A stretch of 64,000 nucleotides of DNA from Agaribacillus aureus (GTDB taxonomy: Bacteria > Bacteroidota > Bacteroidia > Cytophagales > Cyclobacteriaceae): positions 434,001-498,000 of the forward strand of contig JAUJEB010000003.1 of NCBI GenBank assembly GCA_030442055.1, read 5' to 3'. The notes under the pieces were generated by a model that was not told where the DNA came from, did not search any database, and saw nothing but the letters and a program-made list of their open reading frames with translations. A program made the translations under genes and the position numbers. This document shows positions 27,759 to 38,426 of the stretch, one piece after another. Each line of letters starts with the position of its first letter. Within the stretch, counting starts at the first letter, position 1.

Positions 27759-28500
27759 AAAAAATTTAATGCTGTCGCAAATATTGAAATGCACATGATG
27801 CGATTGTCGTTGTGAATCTATTGTTATTGAAATTAAAAAATTAGGTGACTGTTTTCGTTTCCATTTGCTCCAATAAAAGCAAACTATCTTAGTCAACCAT
27901 ATAATCAAAAGGCGTCACCTAAGCCGATAAAAATCCCCCAAATAAACAAAATTTCTATTTTTTATGTAACCGGGTATTAATGCATTAGATGTAAGATCGC
28001 GCATAAGAAATTAAGTTTTGAATCACTGCCATCAATGAAAATGGCATAAAGGAACATTGCCACCAGATTATACAAATCCGTAATTCTTTTTGCTGATGCT
28101 TAAAAACAGCGGTATTCAGGTTTCATAAATATTTTGGATTACGGCCATTTCCATTTGGTTATTTGACTATGAAGTAAAACGATGAAATTTCAGGTATTCC
28201 ACTGACGTCTGTATACTTCATTCAACTCACTTGCAAACCAGATGATCCTGTTGGCGAATGGAATGTCGGAGATAATATAGCAAAGGTAATTTTATGGATA
28301 TTTTGGCACTTTTGCTGGTATTGCCAATGGCCATTTTAAACATGAAAGATAATAGGAAAAGACACCTGGCTAAATCTTAAATTGATTTCTTTACTAAGGG
28401 CCGGTGAATAATCTGCGTCCCTTTATTAAGTTTCCTAATCTCGTTTTGAAGAGCCTGCTACAGAGCGTAATTATAAGGAATATCGCCAATTATTATTTTA
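27759..28500. other. Long intergenic region between giant T9SS gene and sulfatase gene
   Basis: About 740 nt without an intact gene. It must contain the promoter of the giant T9SS gene (minus strand). A 6-bp inverted repeat TGCCAT/ATGGCA lies at 28027-28046. A minus-strand frame at about 28190-28290 reads a protein-like stretch (FANRIIWFASELNEVYRRQW) with no start codon; it may be a degraded gene end. Nothing else stands out. Confidence 0.45.
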
Positions 28501-29883
28501 TCACCGGGCTTGATCGGTTAAACTGCTAGTTTGCATTACATCCTTTTCCCATTTCGCCAAAGCTTTTTTCAGGGATTTAGCAATTCGGGGATTATCGGAA
28601 ATGATATTTTGTGTTTCACCGATGTCCAATTTCAAATTGTAAAGTTCTTCGGTTGTTTTATTTTTGTCTCTTTGGGAAACCAGCTTGAAATCTCCCGATC
28701 TGACTGCGCTTTGGTTCTTATACTTCCAGAATTGTTTTCGTTTCTTTAATTTTTTGTCTCCGGTTATAATTTGCGCAAAGCTTATACCATCTAGTTTGGA
28801 GGCCGTTGCGGCTTTCGAAATATCCAGTAAGGTAGGGAAAATGTCCATGGTCATCAACGTTTGGTCTGATTGTACACCCCGGCGGCCTTTACCGGGCCAC
28901 CAGGCAATAGCCGGGACCCGATGTCCACCTTCATAAATACTTCCTTTTCCGGCTCTAAGCGGTTTGTTGCTGCCGTGATTTACCGGAGCGCCATTGTCGG
29001 AACAAAACAGAACCAATGTACGCTTTTCTATTCCGTATGTTTTCAGGGTACTGATGATCCTGCCAATCCCCTCGTCCATTACTTCAATCATTTCTTTTCT
29101 AATGGCGAGAACACTGTCTTTATTTTTCACCAGCTTTTTATAATCGGCATTTTCTCCGGGCTTGCCTTCCACTCTTATTGCCTCCCCCACTCTCCGCTGG
29201 AAGGGACTGTGAGGAGATTCGTGCGGCAGGTATAATAAGAAGGGTTTGTCTTTGTTCCTTTTGATAAAGTCAACACCGTAATCGGTAATAAGATCAGTGG
29301 AATATCCTTTATCATCTTTCAAAATATCCCCACTCCACCAATCAAAATAACCTTCCTGATCAATGTGTCCATGATAGTCTACATTACCGCTAACATATCC
29401 TTTGAACTCCTTAAACCCCTGCTTTACCGGATTATATTTCGAATCATAGCCGACATGCCATTTTCCAAACATGGCTGTGGTGTAGCCATTATCTCTCAAT
29501 GCTTCGGCAAACGTCAATTCGTCAAGGGGCAGTCCGACATCTCTGTGGCTTTTTGCAGTTACCACACCGGAAATTCCTGTTCTTTGCTGGTATTTTCCCG
29601 TTATCAAAGCAGCCCGTGTAGGGCTGCAAACAGTTCCGTTGGAGTGAAAGTCGGTGAATTTAATGCCTTCCGAGGCCAATTGATCCAGGTTAGGGGTGTT
29701 AATGGTAGTACTCCCGAAACAAGAAATATCGTTATAACCCAAATCATCCGCCATGATAATAACGAAATTGACTTTACTGTCATCCTGAGCAAAACAAGTT
29801 GTGGTAAAAAGAAAAGTTACCAATAGCAATGGAAGCAGGTTTTTTGTGTTTTGTATCATCATCCTTGGAAAAAATTTTCCCAA
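28501..29883 (-). CDS. Family S1 sulfatase (arylsulfatase / N-acetylgalactosamine-6-sulfatase type)
   Basis: A 460-residue secreted sulfatase that removes sulfate esters from glycans. The signal peptide ends near CFAQDD; begun at Met8 or Met9 it would be equally good. Metal ligands appear at MADDLGYND (Asp46, Asp47). The catalytic CxPxR motif is CSPTRAALITGKYQQR, with Cys86 to be converted to formylglycine by a sulfatase-maturating enzyme encoded elsewhere. GKWHVG and CSDNGAPVNHGSNKPLRAGK complete the S1 active-site set. No lipobox is seen, so it is probably periplasmic. It lies 61 nt after the CRTAC gene in cassette D, implying a sulfated ligand for that cassette. Precise substrate class cannot be read here. 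Confidence 0.93.
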   Translation of the reverse strand: MGKFFPRMMIQNTKNLLPLLLVTFLFTTTCFAQDDSKVNFVIIMADDLGYNDISCFGSTTINTPNLDQLASEGIKFTDFHSNGTVCSPTRAALITGKYQQRTGISGVVTAKSHRDVGLPLDELTFAEALRDNGYTTAMFGKWHVGYDSKYNPVKQGFKEFKGYVSGNVDYHGHIDQEGYFDWWSGDILKDDKGYSTDLITDYGVDFIKRNKDKPFLLYLPHESPHSPFQRRVGEAIRVEGKPGENADYKKLVKNKDSVLAIRKEMIEVMDEGIGRIISTLKTYGIEKRTLVLFCSDNGAPVNHGSNKPLRAGKGSIYEGGHRVPAIAWWPGKGRRGVQSDQTLMTMDIFPTLLDISKAATASKLDGISFAQIITGDKKLKKRKQFWKYKNQSAVRSGDFKLVSQRDKNKTTEELYNLKLDIGETQNIISDNPRIAKSLKKALAKWEKDVMQTSSLTDQAR

Positions 29884-29944
29884 ATTAATAGTTTAATCTA
29901 ACATTACTATATAATTATACACCTTAATATTTTTAAGATAGCTA

Positions 29945-32900
29945 TTACTTTTTGCTTAACATGAACAGGTCGTGAACATCGTTGTTGTTGGCTACAAAAA
30001 CAAACTGTTTATCATCCGCCATGATCTTCACCATTCCCCGGACATCCTTATCTGTGAAAAAGCCTGTTTGCATATTGGGTATGTAGCTGAAAGTTCCGTC
30101 TTTATGGCCTTTCAAAAAATAACCCTTGCCGGCATCGGCCCTGGTGGTCTCCACTTCAGCATGATGGTTGTTCCCGGCAAGTAAAAGATCTTTGATACCA
30201 TCACCACTAAAATCATCGTACAAAATACTGTTGACCGGTGATATCTGCACCTCATTCGGAAAGGGCAAAAAAGAAAAACGCCCGCTGCCGGCATTGAGAA
30301 ATATCCCCGACCTGAATTCATTTACCTGATAATGTAGCGAGGAGGAAAGGCCGGTTCCCAACATGCCTGTAATATCTGTATTGGCAAATGCAGCGTATTC
30401 TTTAAATTTTTCATTCAGGAATGGCATTTGCGCAGCTGTGCACTGCTTGCCACGGACCGGCACTTGTTTCTCCATATAATATTTCGCTAACACAATGTCC
30501 TCAGTACCGTTATGATCAAAATCATTGGTATAAACATGGAACGGTTTATCGCGGCTTGCATGAAATTTATAGTTTAACCCAAGATTACCAGCGACAATAT
30601 CTTTATCGCCATCCTGATCAATATCGGCGGTTAAGATCTTATTCCACCATCCCCTGGCAGTTGAAAGCCCGGTATAAAGTTCATCGCTGACCAATTGGCC
30701 TGCATCATTGATAAATACTTCAATGCCCATCCATTCACCCGTCACGATCAGATCCAGATCGTTATCGTTGTCGATGTCGCTCCAGGTGGCATCTGTCACC
30801 ATGCCAATACTTTGTATTTGCGGAGCCAACTGTTCTGTAAGATCTGAAAACTTCCCATCGCTGTTGATCAATAGATAGCTGGACGGCGCATACGGGTATT
30901 TCCCTGGTATCACACGTCCACCTACAAACAGGTCCACATCTCCGTCTTTATCAAAATCAGCCGCGCATACAACGGAGCCGGCTTGTCTGATGTCGGGAAG
31001 CTGGCCAGACTTCACATAGTTTCCGTTTCCTGTATTGATGTACAGCCTGTCTCTTAGCAGCCCGGCGTTTTCATCGAACTCATAGCTACCACTTACCACA
31101 TAGAGGTCCTCATCTCCGTCATTATCAGCATCAAAAAAGCAGGCGCCTGTATCCTCAAACGATTTATCTCTGAGGAATTCTGATATCTCCTTACTTTTGA
31201 ATCTCCCGTTTTTTTGTCCAAACAGTAATTGCGCCGGCTGTCCCGCGCCGCCGCCCACAAAAATATCTTCCAGGCCATCGCCATTGACATCGGCCTTCGC
31301 CAGGGCCGGGCCGGTTTGAGACAGCTTGTGTGGTAACAACAGTTGTTTTTGGTAATCATCAAATGCTATCTCTTCATGTCTGTACGCCAATACCTGCCTT
31401 TCAAACAATTTCTGAGGGCGCGATTCTGGAATTGCTACAATTGTCTCATCTATGGCCTCCTTATATTTCAGGGTAATTAGCTGGTTGGCGCTGATATTTT
31501 CAAGCACCTGCACCTTACCGTCGGGCCAGGTTACCTTCACTTTTGGGATGACCGCTTCTTTTCCCAAACCAAAGTGCAGCTCATTTGAAACCGCTGATAA
31601 ATATCCTCGCGCGTTGATCATTCTTCGCGATTGTAACTTACCATTTGGCAGATACAGCACAATCTGTGTACCCACTCCAAACCGGTTGCGATCACTGCCT
31701 GCCAAGCGGAATTTTAAAAAGTTGGTGTCAAAAAGTTCCCTTGCGTTATTCTTTAATAAGGTGGCACTTTCATCTAAATTATTAACCACCAGATCCAAGT
31801 CTCCGTCATTATCCAGGTCGGCGTAGGCGGCGCCGTTGGAGAATGTCGGTTTATCATTGACCCATTCCGTTGATTTATTTTCAAAGGTCAGCGCACCGAT
31901 ATTTCTAAAGAGATAATTGGTCAATTTCTGCTGGGGAAGCATTTGTGTGAAATGATAAAAGTCTTCTTTTTTCAGGGACTTCCTGTTTTGGTCGATTTTT
32001 TTATTTATCTCATTATTGACATCCCGGTGAACAACATCCCGGTAAACCCCATTGGTGACATACAGGTCATTGTATCCATCCAGGTCAAAATCTGCCAGCA
32101 GTGACGACCAGCTCCAATCGGTTTTTGACATACCCGCCATGTTGGCGATCTCACTAAATGTCCCGTTGCCGTTGTTTAATTGCAATACGTTGTGCATATA
32201 CTGATGATGATAGCCTTTTTCGATCATTTCATTAAACCTTTCAGCCGGCATCATAGACATGGTAGTTTTGGATCTTATATAATCTTCGGGACTCATATCC
32301 ATCACCACCAATTCATCATAACCATCATTGTTTATGTCAGCTATGTCGCTGCCCATGCTGTAGTAGGATATATGTTTAAATAACTCATCACGCCCTTCTC
32401 TGAAAGTTCCGTCCCCATTATTGATATAAGCAAAGTCAGGGCCTATAAAATCATTAGAAACATAAATATCCAGCCAATTGTCATTATTCAAATCTCCCAC
32501 CTGTGCATTCAAGCCAAAGCCAAGGTCCGGCAAAATACCGGCCTGAATAGAAACATCCGTAAAGTGACCGCTACCATCATTGTTGTATAACCTGTCACTT
32601 CCCCGAAAGGAGATTGTTTTACTATTTGTCTGGATATCCTTTAGGTCCAAAATTTGCCCTGAAAGTGAAAAGCCCGAAGGGGCGTTGGCGACATAAAGGT
32701 CCAGGTCACCATCTTTATCATAATCGAAAAAGGTGGAAGCAATGGACCGGTTCTTATCGGCGATGCCATATTCTTCCGCCTGCTCTGTAAAAGTCAGATC
32801 TCCATTATTGATATACAACATGTTAGCCAGTCTTTCGTCGTCATCAAACCAACCTGCCCTGCAAACATAGATATCAAGCAGGCCATCCCCATTCACATCC

Positions 32901-33283
32901 GCCACTGATACGCCGGTATTGAACCCAATTCTTTTTTCAATGCCGGCGCTGATAGTGATATTTTCAAACTTAAAATCGCCTTTATTCAGGAACAGACGGT
33001 TGTGGTAAATGTTGGAGGTAAAAAAAATATCCACCAACCCATCATTATTAAAATCGGCCGTGGCCACACCTCCTCCTATGTAGATATAGAGATATTTGTA
33101 ATAATGCAGCTGCTCGGACTCCAACATCTTATTTTGAAAGTCCACACCAGAGATTTCGGGAGGCACCTCGGTAAATAGTTTCTCCATGGGCAGTTCACTT
33201 GCGGATCTGTAGCAAGATGCCGTCAGCAGGCAAAGGGCTATTGCCCTTAAAAATCTCGATATCGTGATAACTAAAAATTTCAA
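29945..33283 (-). CDS. CRTAC-type FG-GAP/VCBS repeat lipoprotein with ASPIC/UnbV domain
   Basis: A 1112-residue lipoprotein (lipobox LTASC, Cys24). About 14 calcium-binding DxNxDGxxD-type repeats form beta-propeller blades, for example DFNNDGLVDIFFTSN, DYDKDGDLDLYVAN, DFDLDGYNDLYVTNG and DFDKDGDVDLFVGG. In the middle lies an ASPIC/UnbV domain (RNRFGVGTQIVLYLPNGKLQ...SNELHFGLG...VTWPDG). Such CRTAC-like proteins are common next to SusCD genes in Bacteroidota and are thought to bind carbohydrate or protein at the surface; no enzyme activity is established. It starts 128 nt after susD of cassette D, with a 16-bp inverted repeat in between. A 20-nt piece of this gene recurs at 3650-3669. Confidence 0.93.
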   Translation of the reverse strand: MKFLVITISRFLRAIALCLLTASCYRSASELPMEKLFTEVPPEISGVDFQNKMLESEQLHYYKYLYIYIGGGVATADFNNDGLVDIFFTSNIYHNRLFLNKGDFKFENITISAGIEKRIGFNTGVSVADVNGDGLLDIYVCRAGWFDDDERLANMLYINNGDLTFTEQAEEYGIADKNRSIASTFFDYDKDGDLDLYVANAPSGFSLSGQILDLKDIQTNSKTISFRGSDRLYNNDGSGHFTDVSIQAGILPDLGFGLNAQVGDLNNDNWLDIYVSNDFIGPDFAYINNGDGTFREGRDELFKHISYYSMGSDIADINNDGYDELVVMDMSPEDYIRSKTTMSMMPAERFNEMIEKGYHHQYMHNVLQLNNGNGTFSEIANMAGMSKTDWSWSSLLADFDLDGYNDLYVTNGVYRDVVHRDVNNEINKKIDQNRKSLKKEDFYHFTQMLPQQKLTNYLFRNIGALTFENKSTEWVNDKPTFSNGAAYADLDNDGDLDLVVNNLDESATLLKNNARELFDTNFLKFRLAGSDRNRFGVGTQIVLYLPNGKLQSRRMINARGYLSAVSNELHFGLGKEAVIPKVKVTWPDGKVQVLENISANQLITLKYKEAIDETIVAIPESRPQKLFERQVLAYRHEEIAFDDYQKQLLLPHKLSQTGPALAKADVNGDGLEDIFVGGGAGQPAQLLFGQKNGRFKSKEISEFLRDKSFEDTGACFFDADNDGDEDLYVVSGSYEFDENAGLLRDRLYINTGNGNYVKSGQLPDIRQAGSVVCAADFDKDGDVDLFVGGRVIPGKYPYAPSSYLLINSDGKFSDLTEQLAPQIQSIGMVTDATWSDIDNDNDLDLIVTGEWMGIEVFINDAGQLVSDELYTGLSTARGWWNKILTADIDQDGDKDIVAGNLGLNYKFHASRDKPFHVYTNDFDHNGTEDIVLAKYYMEKQVPVRGKQCTAAQMPFLNEKFKEYAAFANTDITGMLGTGLSSSLHYQVNEFRSGIFLNAGSGRFSFLPFPNEVQISPVNSILYDDFSGDGIKDLLLAGNNHHAEVETTRADAGKGYFLKGHKDGTFSYIPNMQTGFFTDKDVRGMVKIMADDKQFVFVANNNDVHDLFMLSKK

Positions 33284-33302
33284 GGAAGTAATTCAAAATG
33301 AA

Positions 33303-33379
33303 TTTAACCTGGCTTACAGATCGCCCGATATTTCCTTGCAGGAAGCATATAATGGCATTTCAATGTAAGCCAGGTTAAA
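33303..33379 (-). promoter_or_regulatory. 16-bp perfect inverted repeat between susD and the CRTAC gene
   Basis: Bases 33303-33318 (TTTAACCTGGCTTACA) pair perfectly with 33364-33379, with a 45-nt loop. It fills the 128-nt gap between the cassette D susD stop and the CRTAC start. No U-run follows, so classical termination is doubtful. An RNA processing or stabilising structure that separates susCD expression from the downstream genes, or a cruciform operator, are both possible. Confidence 0.55.
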
Positions 33380-33411
33380 ATAGTACTTAAAACATTTGTC
33401 GACCGCCGCCT

Positions 33412-35079
33412 TTAATCATTTTGGATCAAAGAGGGTTGCAGCACAATCTGCTTTTCAGGTATAAACTCTATGATCCTATTGTGTGTCGGGGGAATTTCAG
33501 TGAAAGGATCTGCCCCATTCAGGTGCGTGCCGGGATATCGACGGTCCATGGTCCTGTTGTTCCTGTAAACGTCAAATCTACGGTGTCCTTCATATGCCAA
33601 TTCCAGCCGGCGTTCTTCAAGTACTATATCCAGTACCGTTTTTCCAGCAGGAATATCTCCCACCGAGGTATAGGGCGGTACATCTCTTACATTTCGGATC
33701 ACGTTTAGATTATCTAATGCCTGCTGGTCCATACTTCTTTTAGCCAAAGCTTCCGCCTTATTCAAATACATTTCGGCCAGGCGAGATACCAGGGGTGACC
33801 AGAGGTGTCCGTTCCCCTCCTGTTGTGATGCCTTTAAAATAAACCACTTAGGATGCCCGTTTCGCTTTTGCATATCAAAGTCCTTCTGAACATATTGCTT
33901 GCCTTCAGGTCCATTAAAGAAATACTTTGTTTTTCCGTCTGCGACCTCAGATTCCACTGTATAGGTGGCGCCATCTTCCTCAATGGTCAGATCACCGCCA
34001 TTTTCAGTAGTCTCCCTGAACTGGTACACTAAAGCGTCATCTACCCAGAAAACAGCCGGGATCTTATTGCCATTATCATCCAGGAGATATTGTGGCTCAA
34101 TGAAGGCACTCCTGGCATCATTGTCGTTTTGATTTAACAGGTCGAGGTACGTTCTGGAGGCGTACATTTCTCCCCAGCCAACGCCCTCGATGCTGGCGTA
34201 AAAGGAACCTAACGTAAACCAGTGGTCCCACTGCCCGTTAAGGTCTGCACCATCGTTCAGGGTAATGGCAAAAATTGCTTCGGAATTTTCAGTGGGTTTC
34301 AATGTATTCATTTCGCGGAATTGATCCGCGGATAAAAGGGAGTACCTGCCTGACGAAATTACTTTATCGGCATATAGGTCTGCATTATCATTGTCTTCCA
34401 TGTATAAATAGACTCTCGAAAGCAAGGCCTGTGCCGCTTCTTTGGTAGCGAAAGAAGCTGATTTGTCAACGGTCATCAAAGACTCCGCCTTTAACAAGTC
34501 GCTAATTACCTGATCATAAACTTCCTGCACCGTATGCCTGTCAGGAATATCATCAACATCGGAAGTCAATTTTAAGGGAACAGATAAATTAGCTCCTCCC
34601 CGATTATAAGGCTTGCCAAAAACGTTACCCATTTGAAAATAAACCAGCCCCCTCAGGTAGTAGTTCTCACCGAGCAACTGATCAAGCTCCTCAGATTCAC
34701 CTTCCTCAATAGACTCCAGCACCTTATTAGCCCCTACAACAATTTTATAGGAATTATCCCAAAACCGGGCTACTCTTGAGTTAGAGGCAATGGATTGGTA
34801 ATTATAGAGGAAAAATAAATGATCGGTAGTTCCTCCGCTAAGACTTACATTATCCCCGGCATATTCTGAGATCCGGTGCAGATCATCAGACCATCCATTA
34901 TAGCCGTTTTCTCCGTTTATACCCCCTTTCAGCAAGGCATAGTTTCCCAGCGTTGCTGTTTCAATGGCGCCTTCACTCTCAAACAGGCGGTCTGCATCGA
35001 TTTCATCAAAAGGATCTCTTTGAAGGTCACAGCCGACAAACAATGCGCCAATAATTGGAATGATATATAAAATTTTCAT
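33412..35079 (-). CDS. SusD/RagB-family lipoprotein (cassette D)
   Basis: A 555-residue SusD-like surface lipoprotein with lipobox Cys17 (GALFVGC). Landmarks: LLGENYYLRGLVYFQMGNVFG in the TPR-like region, LVSRLAEMYLNKAEALAKR, and DIVLEERRLELAYEGHRRFDVYRN near the end. The gene begins 27 nt after the SusC stop. It is the partner of that SusC and precedes a CRTAC protein and a sulfatase, suggesting a sulfated glycan ligand. Family certain; ligand inferred. Confidence 0.95.
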   Translation of the reverse strand: MKILYIIPIIGALFVGCDLQRDPFDEIDADRLFESEGAIETATLGNYALLKGGINGENGYNGWSDDLHRISEYAGDNVSLSGGTTDHLFFLYNYQSIASNSRVARFWDNSYKIVVGANKVLESIEEGESEELDQLLGENYYLRGLVYFQMGNVFGKPYNRGGANLSVPLKLTSDVDDIPDRHTVQEVYDQVISDLLKAESLMTVDKSASFATKEAAQALLSRVYLYMEDNDNADLYADKVISSGRYSLLSADQFREMNTLKPTENSEAIFAITLNDGADLNGQWDHWFTLGSFYASIEGVGWGEMYASRTYLDLLNQNDNDARSAFIEPQYLLDDNGNKIPAVFWVDDALVYQFRETTENGGDLTIEEDGATYTVESEVADGKTKYFFNGPEGKQYVQKDFDMQKRNGHPKWFILKASQQEGNGHLWSPLVSRLAEMYLNKAEALAKRSMDQQALDNLNVIRNVRDVPPYTSVGDIPAGKTVLDIVLEERRLELAYEGHRRFDVYRNNRTMDRRYPGTHLNGADPFTEIPPTHNRIIEFIPEKQIVLQPSLIQND

Positions 35080-35106
35080 GTTCTTATATTTTTGATCATT
35101 AATCGT

Positions 35107-38100
35107 CTAAAAGGAAAAGTTAAGCCCAAACACAAAGCGTTTTGGAACAGGGTATTGCAGACTTGATCTCCCAGCTATTTCTCCGCCGCCATCTACAATC
35201 CGCGCTTCGGGATCCAGGCCGGAATAGTCTGTAAAAGTGAGCAGGTTGTCGCCGGAAAAGTAAATGCGTGCCGCGCTTAAGCCAATTGGATCCAACAAAC
35301 TTTCACTCAGATCATAGGCCAATGTCACGTTCCTTAGTCTGATAAAGCTCCCGTCTTCCAGGTATCTCGAAGAAGGTTTATTAGAGTTATTGTTTCCCCC
35401 GCTTATGGCCCGCGGATGTGTTGCAACGTCTCCGGGATTTTCCCATCTCTTCCATCCGTCGGCAAATATTTGTTGATTGAAGGTGATGTAAAAGCCGTCA
35501 GAGTCGAACAATTCGCGGGAACTATTATATACCAACCCTCCTTGTGCAAAACTAACGTTCGCCGTAAGTGATATGCCTTTATAACGCAATAGTGAACTTG
35601 CGCCACCTATAAAGTCAGCGGTGCCACTGCCTACAGGTTGCAAGGTAGCCTGGTTATAGTCGCTTGTTTCTGTTACCTCTCCGGTAGCTTCGTCGATCCG
35701 CTCCCACAAAGGATTACCGCTATCAGGGTCCACGCCGATCCACTTTCTCAAATACCAGGTATTCAGATCTTCGCCGACTTTAAATATCTTGCTTCCGCGT
35801 GGTATTTCAGTTTGCCCGTCAAAAAGTTCGGTTATTTCATTGTTATTAATGCCAATGTTGAAACCTAAATTCCACACAAAATCCGCCGTTCTGAAAACAT
35901 CACCGGACAGCGCCACTTCAAAGCCTGTATTTTTTAGTCCTCCTACATTCTCCCAGAAACCCTGGAAACCAGAGGTCGATGGCAGATCCACAAAATATAA
36001 AAGGTCGGAGGTATTTTTATTGTAATACTCAAATGTGGCATCAACGCGCTTAAACAATCTGGTATCAATAGCTATGTTGGTTTCAAACGACTTTTCCCAG
36101 GTCAGATCCGGGTTTCCAAATTGGCTGAGAACCGCTGCGGGCACACCATCGTATTGCTGGTTGACGCCATAGGTTCCCTGGTACGGATAAAGCGATGAAG
36201 GCCTGTTGCCAACCGAGCCATAACTTACCCTTAGCTTTAACTCATTAAAAACGTTACTGTCAAAAAAGTCTTCATTGTGTATGTTCCATCCGCCGCCGAG
36301 CGCGAAAAACATGCCATACCGATCCTCGGGCCCGAAATTAGAGGCGCCGTCCCTCCTCACAGAGGCTTTTCCGTAGTATCGGTTGCCATAGGCATAATCT
36401 GCGGACAAAAAGATCGATTGCAGCGCATATTCATTTTTGAAACCACCAATATTGGCTGGTTTCGAGGCAATATCGAGGATGTCACCTCCGGGAATGATCC
36501 CTTCACCCGTGGCACTTAAATTCTCAAACTCGTAATCATTATACTCGTAACCGGCCAGGGCTGTGACGGAATGTTCACCAAAACTCCTGCGATAACGCAA
36601 CATTTCAGTGAATAGCCTTGTCAATCTTCTTGCCCTGTAATTGTTGATGCTCCCATTGGTCGCTTCTCCGCCGGTAGATTGAGGATCTGTATAGTCAAAC
36701 GTTCTGGATTGCAACAAGGTGAAATTGTTAGTGGAAACAAAACTCAGCTCGTCGGTGATAGCCACCTCGAAATCACCATTGGCACTCATATTGAATTCAT
36801 TGCTGGTGCCGTAGTTCCATTGCAGGTCGTAAAAATAGTTGCGGCTGTCTCTGCCAATCCAATCCTGCGAGGTTTGAGCATTTACAGGGTTGCCATCCCC
36901 ATCAAAGGGCAGATCCCATGGCAAGTTCAGATACAGCTCATACCTCGGATGTTCTCCCCGGAACCTTTCATCAAAACTAAAGGCCAACTTAGGTTTCAAC
37001 GTCAACCGCTTACTTGGAGCGTAATCAAGATTCATTCTGAAAGTAAGCCTCTCAAAGTCGGCCCCCTTTATTGTTCCGGTTTCATCATAAAATCCACCGG
37101 TCAGATATAAGTTTAACTTTTCGTTACCCATTGAATAAGACGCCGTATAATCCTGCACGATCCCGGTTTGTGTTCCACCTTCGATCCAGTCATAATCGCG
37201 ATTGAGCACGTCCTGGGTGAACCAGGGTTGTGTGGTTCCCAGTTGTGTGTGGTAATCATAGAATTGCTGGGAATTCATTACCTTGAAATTGCCGTCGTTG
37301 AACTGGTTGAAACCGACTTTTGAAGTAAAACTTATTTTACTGGTGCCTGCCTCTCCCCTTTTGGTAGTTACAATGATCACACCGTTGGCGCCGCGGGAAC
37401 CATATAGTGAGGTAGCGGAAGCATCTTTCAGGATAGAGATGGACTCTACGTCATTCGGGTTAACAATTGGTGTGGTATGTTGAATTACCCCGTCGACAAC
37501 CCACAGGGGTACGATACTTCCATTTAAAGATGCCATTCCTCTGACAAGAATATCGGGTTGCGCTCCGGGGGCGCCGCTGGAGGCTGATACCTGTACCCCG
37601 GCAGCTTTACCCTGGATCATGGAGGACACATCGGGAACTGTGACTCCCATCAATTCTTCCGATTTAATGGTTGATACCGAGGCCGTCACAGCACTCTTTT
37701 TCTGCTCACCATAGGCTACAACAACTATCTCTTCGAGTAAACTGACATCCGGTACCAATTGCATATTGATAACCGATTGATCGCCGACCCTGATCTCCTC
37801 AGTTAAATAGCCAATATAGGAAAAAACCAATATCGACTCTTCATCAGGCACATTGATGGCATAATTACCATCACTATCGGTAATTACCCCTAATGAGCTA
37901 TTTTTTATTAAAACATTTACGCCCGGAAGTGCCAGGCCATTTTCATCGGTAACAGCCCCTTTTACTGCAACATCAAACACAAAATCCTCAACTACCTCGC
38001 TTTTGCTTTTTTTTCTACCTTCAATTTCGTTGACAAAAATGTTTGAATTTACACGCTTAAACTTCAATGCCGTTTCTTTGGAGATCAATTTTAACAAAGA

Positions 38101-38379
38101 TTTAAGTGAGCTGTTCTCAAAAGTTCCGGACAGTTTGGGTTTATCTTTTAATATGCTTTTTCTGTAGTAAAAAGAGAAACCTGTCCTTTCTTCGATCTCA
38201 GCAAATGTGTCGTGAATACTGACCCCATCCAGAGAAATCGAAATAGGGACATCCTCCAGGCTCTTTTGCGCCTTGCTGGGTTCTGCAAAAAGCATCCCGG
38301 TCAAAAGCCCCTGAATGATTAATCCGTAAAGATTGTATTTAGACATGACATAAATTTGTTGTAGAATTTTATATTTCAT
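35107..38379 (-). CDS. SusC/RagA-type TonB-dependent transporter with STN domain (cassette D)
   Basis: A complete 1090-residue SusC protein. Signal segment (to LFAEPSKAQ), STN domain with GVSIHDTFAEIEERTGFSF (about 45-120), carboxypeptidase-regulatory-like domain (VKGAVTDENGLALPGVN), TonB box-like EEIVVVAYGE, plug (MIQGKAAGVQVSA, ILVRGMAS, PLWVVDGVIQ) and a barrel ending KRFVFGLNFSF. It is the signalling transporter of cassette D. The FecR gene lies 172 nt upstream, with two inverted repeats in the gap. Confidence 0.96.
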   Translation of the reverse strand: MKYKILQQIYVMSKYNLYGLIIQGLLTGMLFAEPSKAQKSLEDVPISISLDGVSIHDTFAEIEERTGFSFYYRKSILKDKPKLSGTFENSSLKSLLKLISKETALKFKRVNSNIFVNEIEGRKKSKSEVVEDFVFDVAVKGAVTDENGLALPGVNVLIKNSSLGVITDSDGNYAINVPDEESILVFSYIGYLTEEIRVGDQSVINMQLVPDVSLLEEIVVVAYGEQKKSAVTASVSTIKSEELMGVTVPDVSSMIQGKAAGVQVSASSGAPGAQPDILVRGMASLNGSIVPLWVVDGVIQHTTPIVNPNDVESISILKDASATSLYGSRGANGVIIVTTKRGEAGTSKISFTSKVGFNQFNDGNFKVMNSQQFYDYHTQLGTTQPWFTQDVLNRDYDWIEGGTQTGIVQDYTASYSMGNEKLNLYLTGGFYDETGTIKGADFERLTFRMNLDYAPSKRLTLKPKLAFSFDERFRGEHPRYELYLNLPWDLPFDGDGNPVNAQTSQDWIGRDSRNYFYDLQWNYGTSNEFNMSANGDFEVAITDELSFVSTNNFTLLQSRTFDYTDPQSTGGEATNGSINNYRARRLTRLFTEMLRYRRSFGEHSVTALAGYEYNDYEFENLSATGEGIIPGGDILDIASKPANIGGFKNEYALQSIFLSADYAYGNRYYGKASVRRDGASNFGPEDRYGMFFALGGGWNIHNEDFFDSNVFNELKLRVSYGSVGNRPSSLYPYQGTYGVNQQYDGVPAAVLSQFGNPDLTWEKSFETNIAIDTRLFKRVDATFEYYNKNTSDLLYFVDLPSTSGFQGFWENVGGLKNTGFEVALSGDVFRTADFVWNLGFNIGINNNEITELFDGQTEIPRGSKIFKVGEDLNTWYLRKWIGVDPDSGNPLWERIDEATGEVTETSDYNQATLQPVGSGTADFIGGASSLLRYKGISLTANVSFAQGGLVYNSSRELFDSDGFYITFNQQIFADGWKRWENPGDVATHPRAISGGNNNSNKPSSRYLEDGSFIRLRNVTLAYDLSESLLDPIGLSAARIYFSGDNLLTFTDYSGLDPEARIVDGGGEIAGRSSLQYPVPKRFVFGLNFSF

Positions 38380-38426
38380 AATTTTAATTCTTTGGTTAAT
38401 TCATATAGGTTAATCAAAAATCTGGG

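Noticed and set aside
27759-27908. 50-codon N-terminal extension of the giant T9SS protein
   Set aside because: The extension lacks protein-like character and would bury the signal peptide MRKFKILLAFLL.
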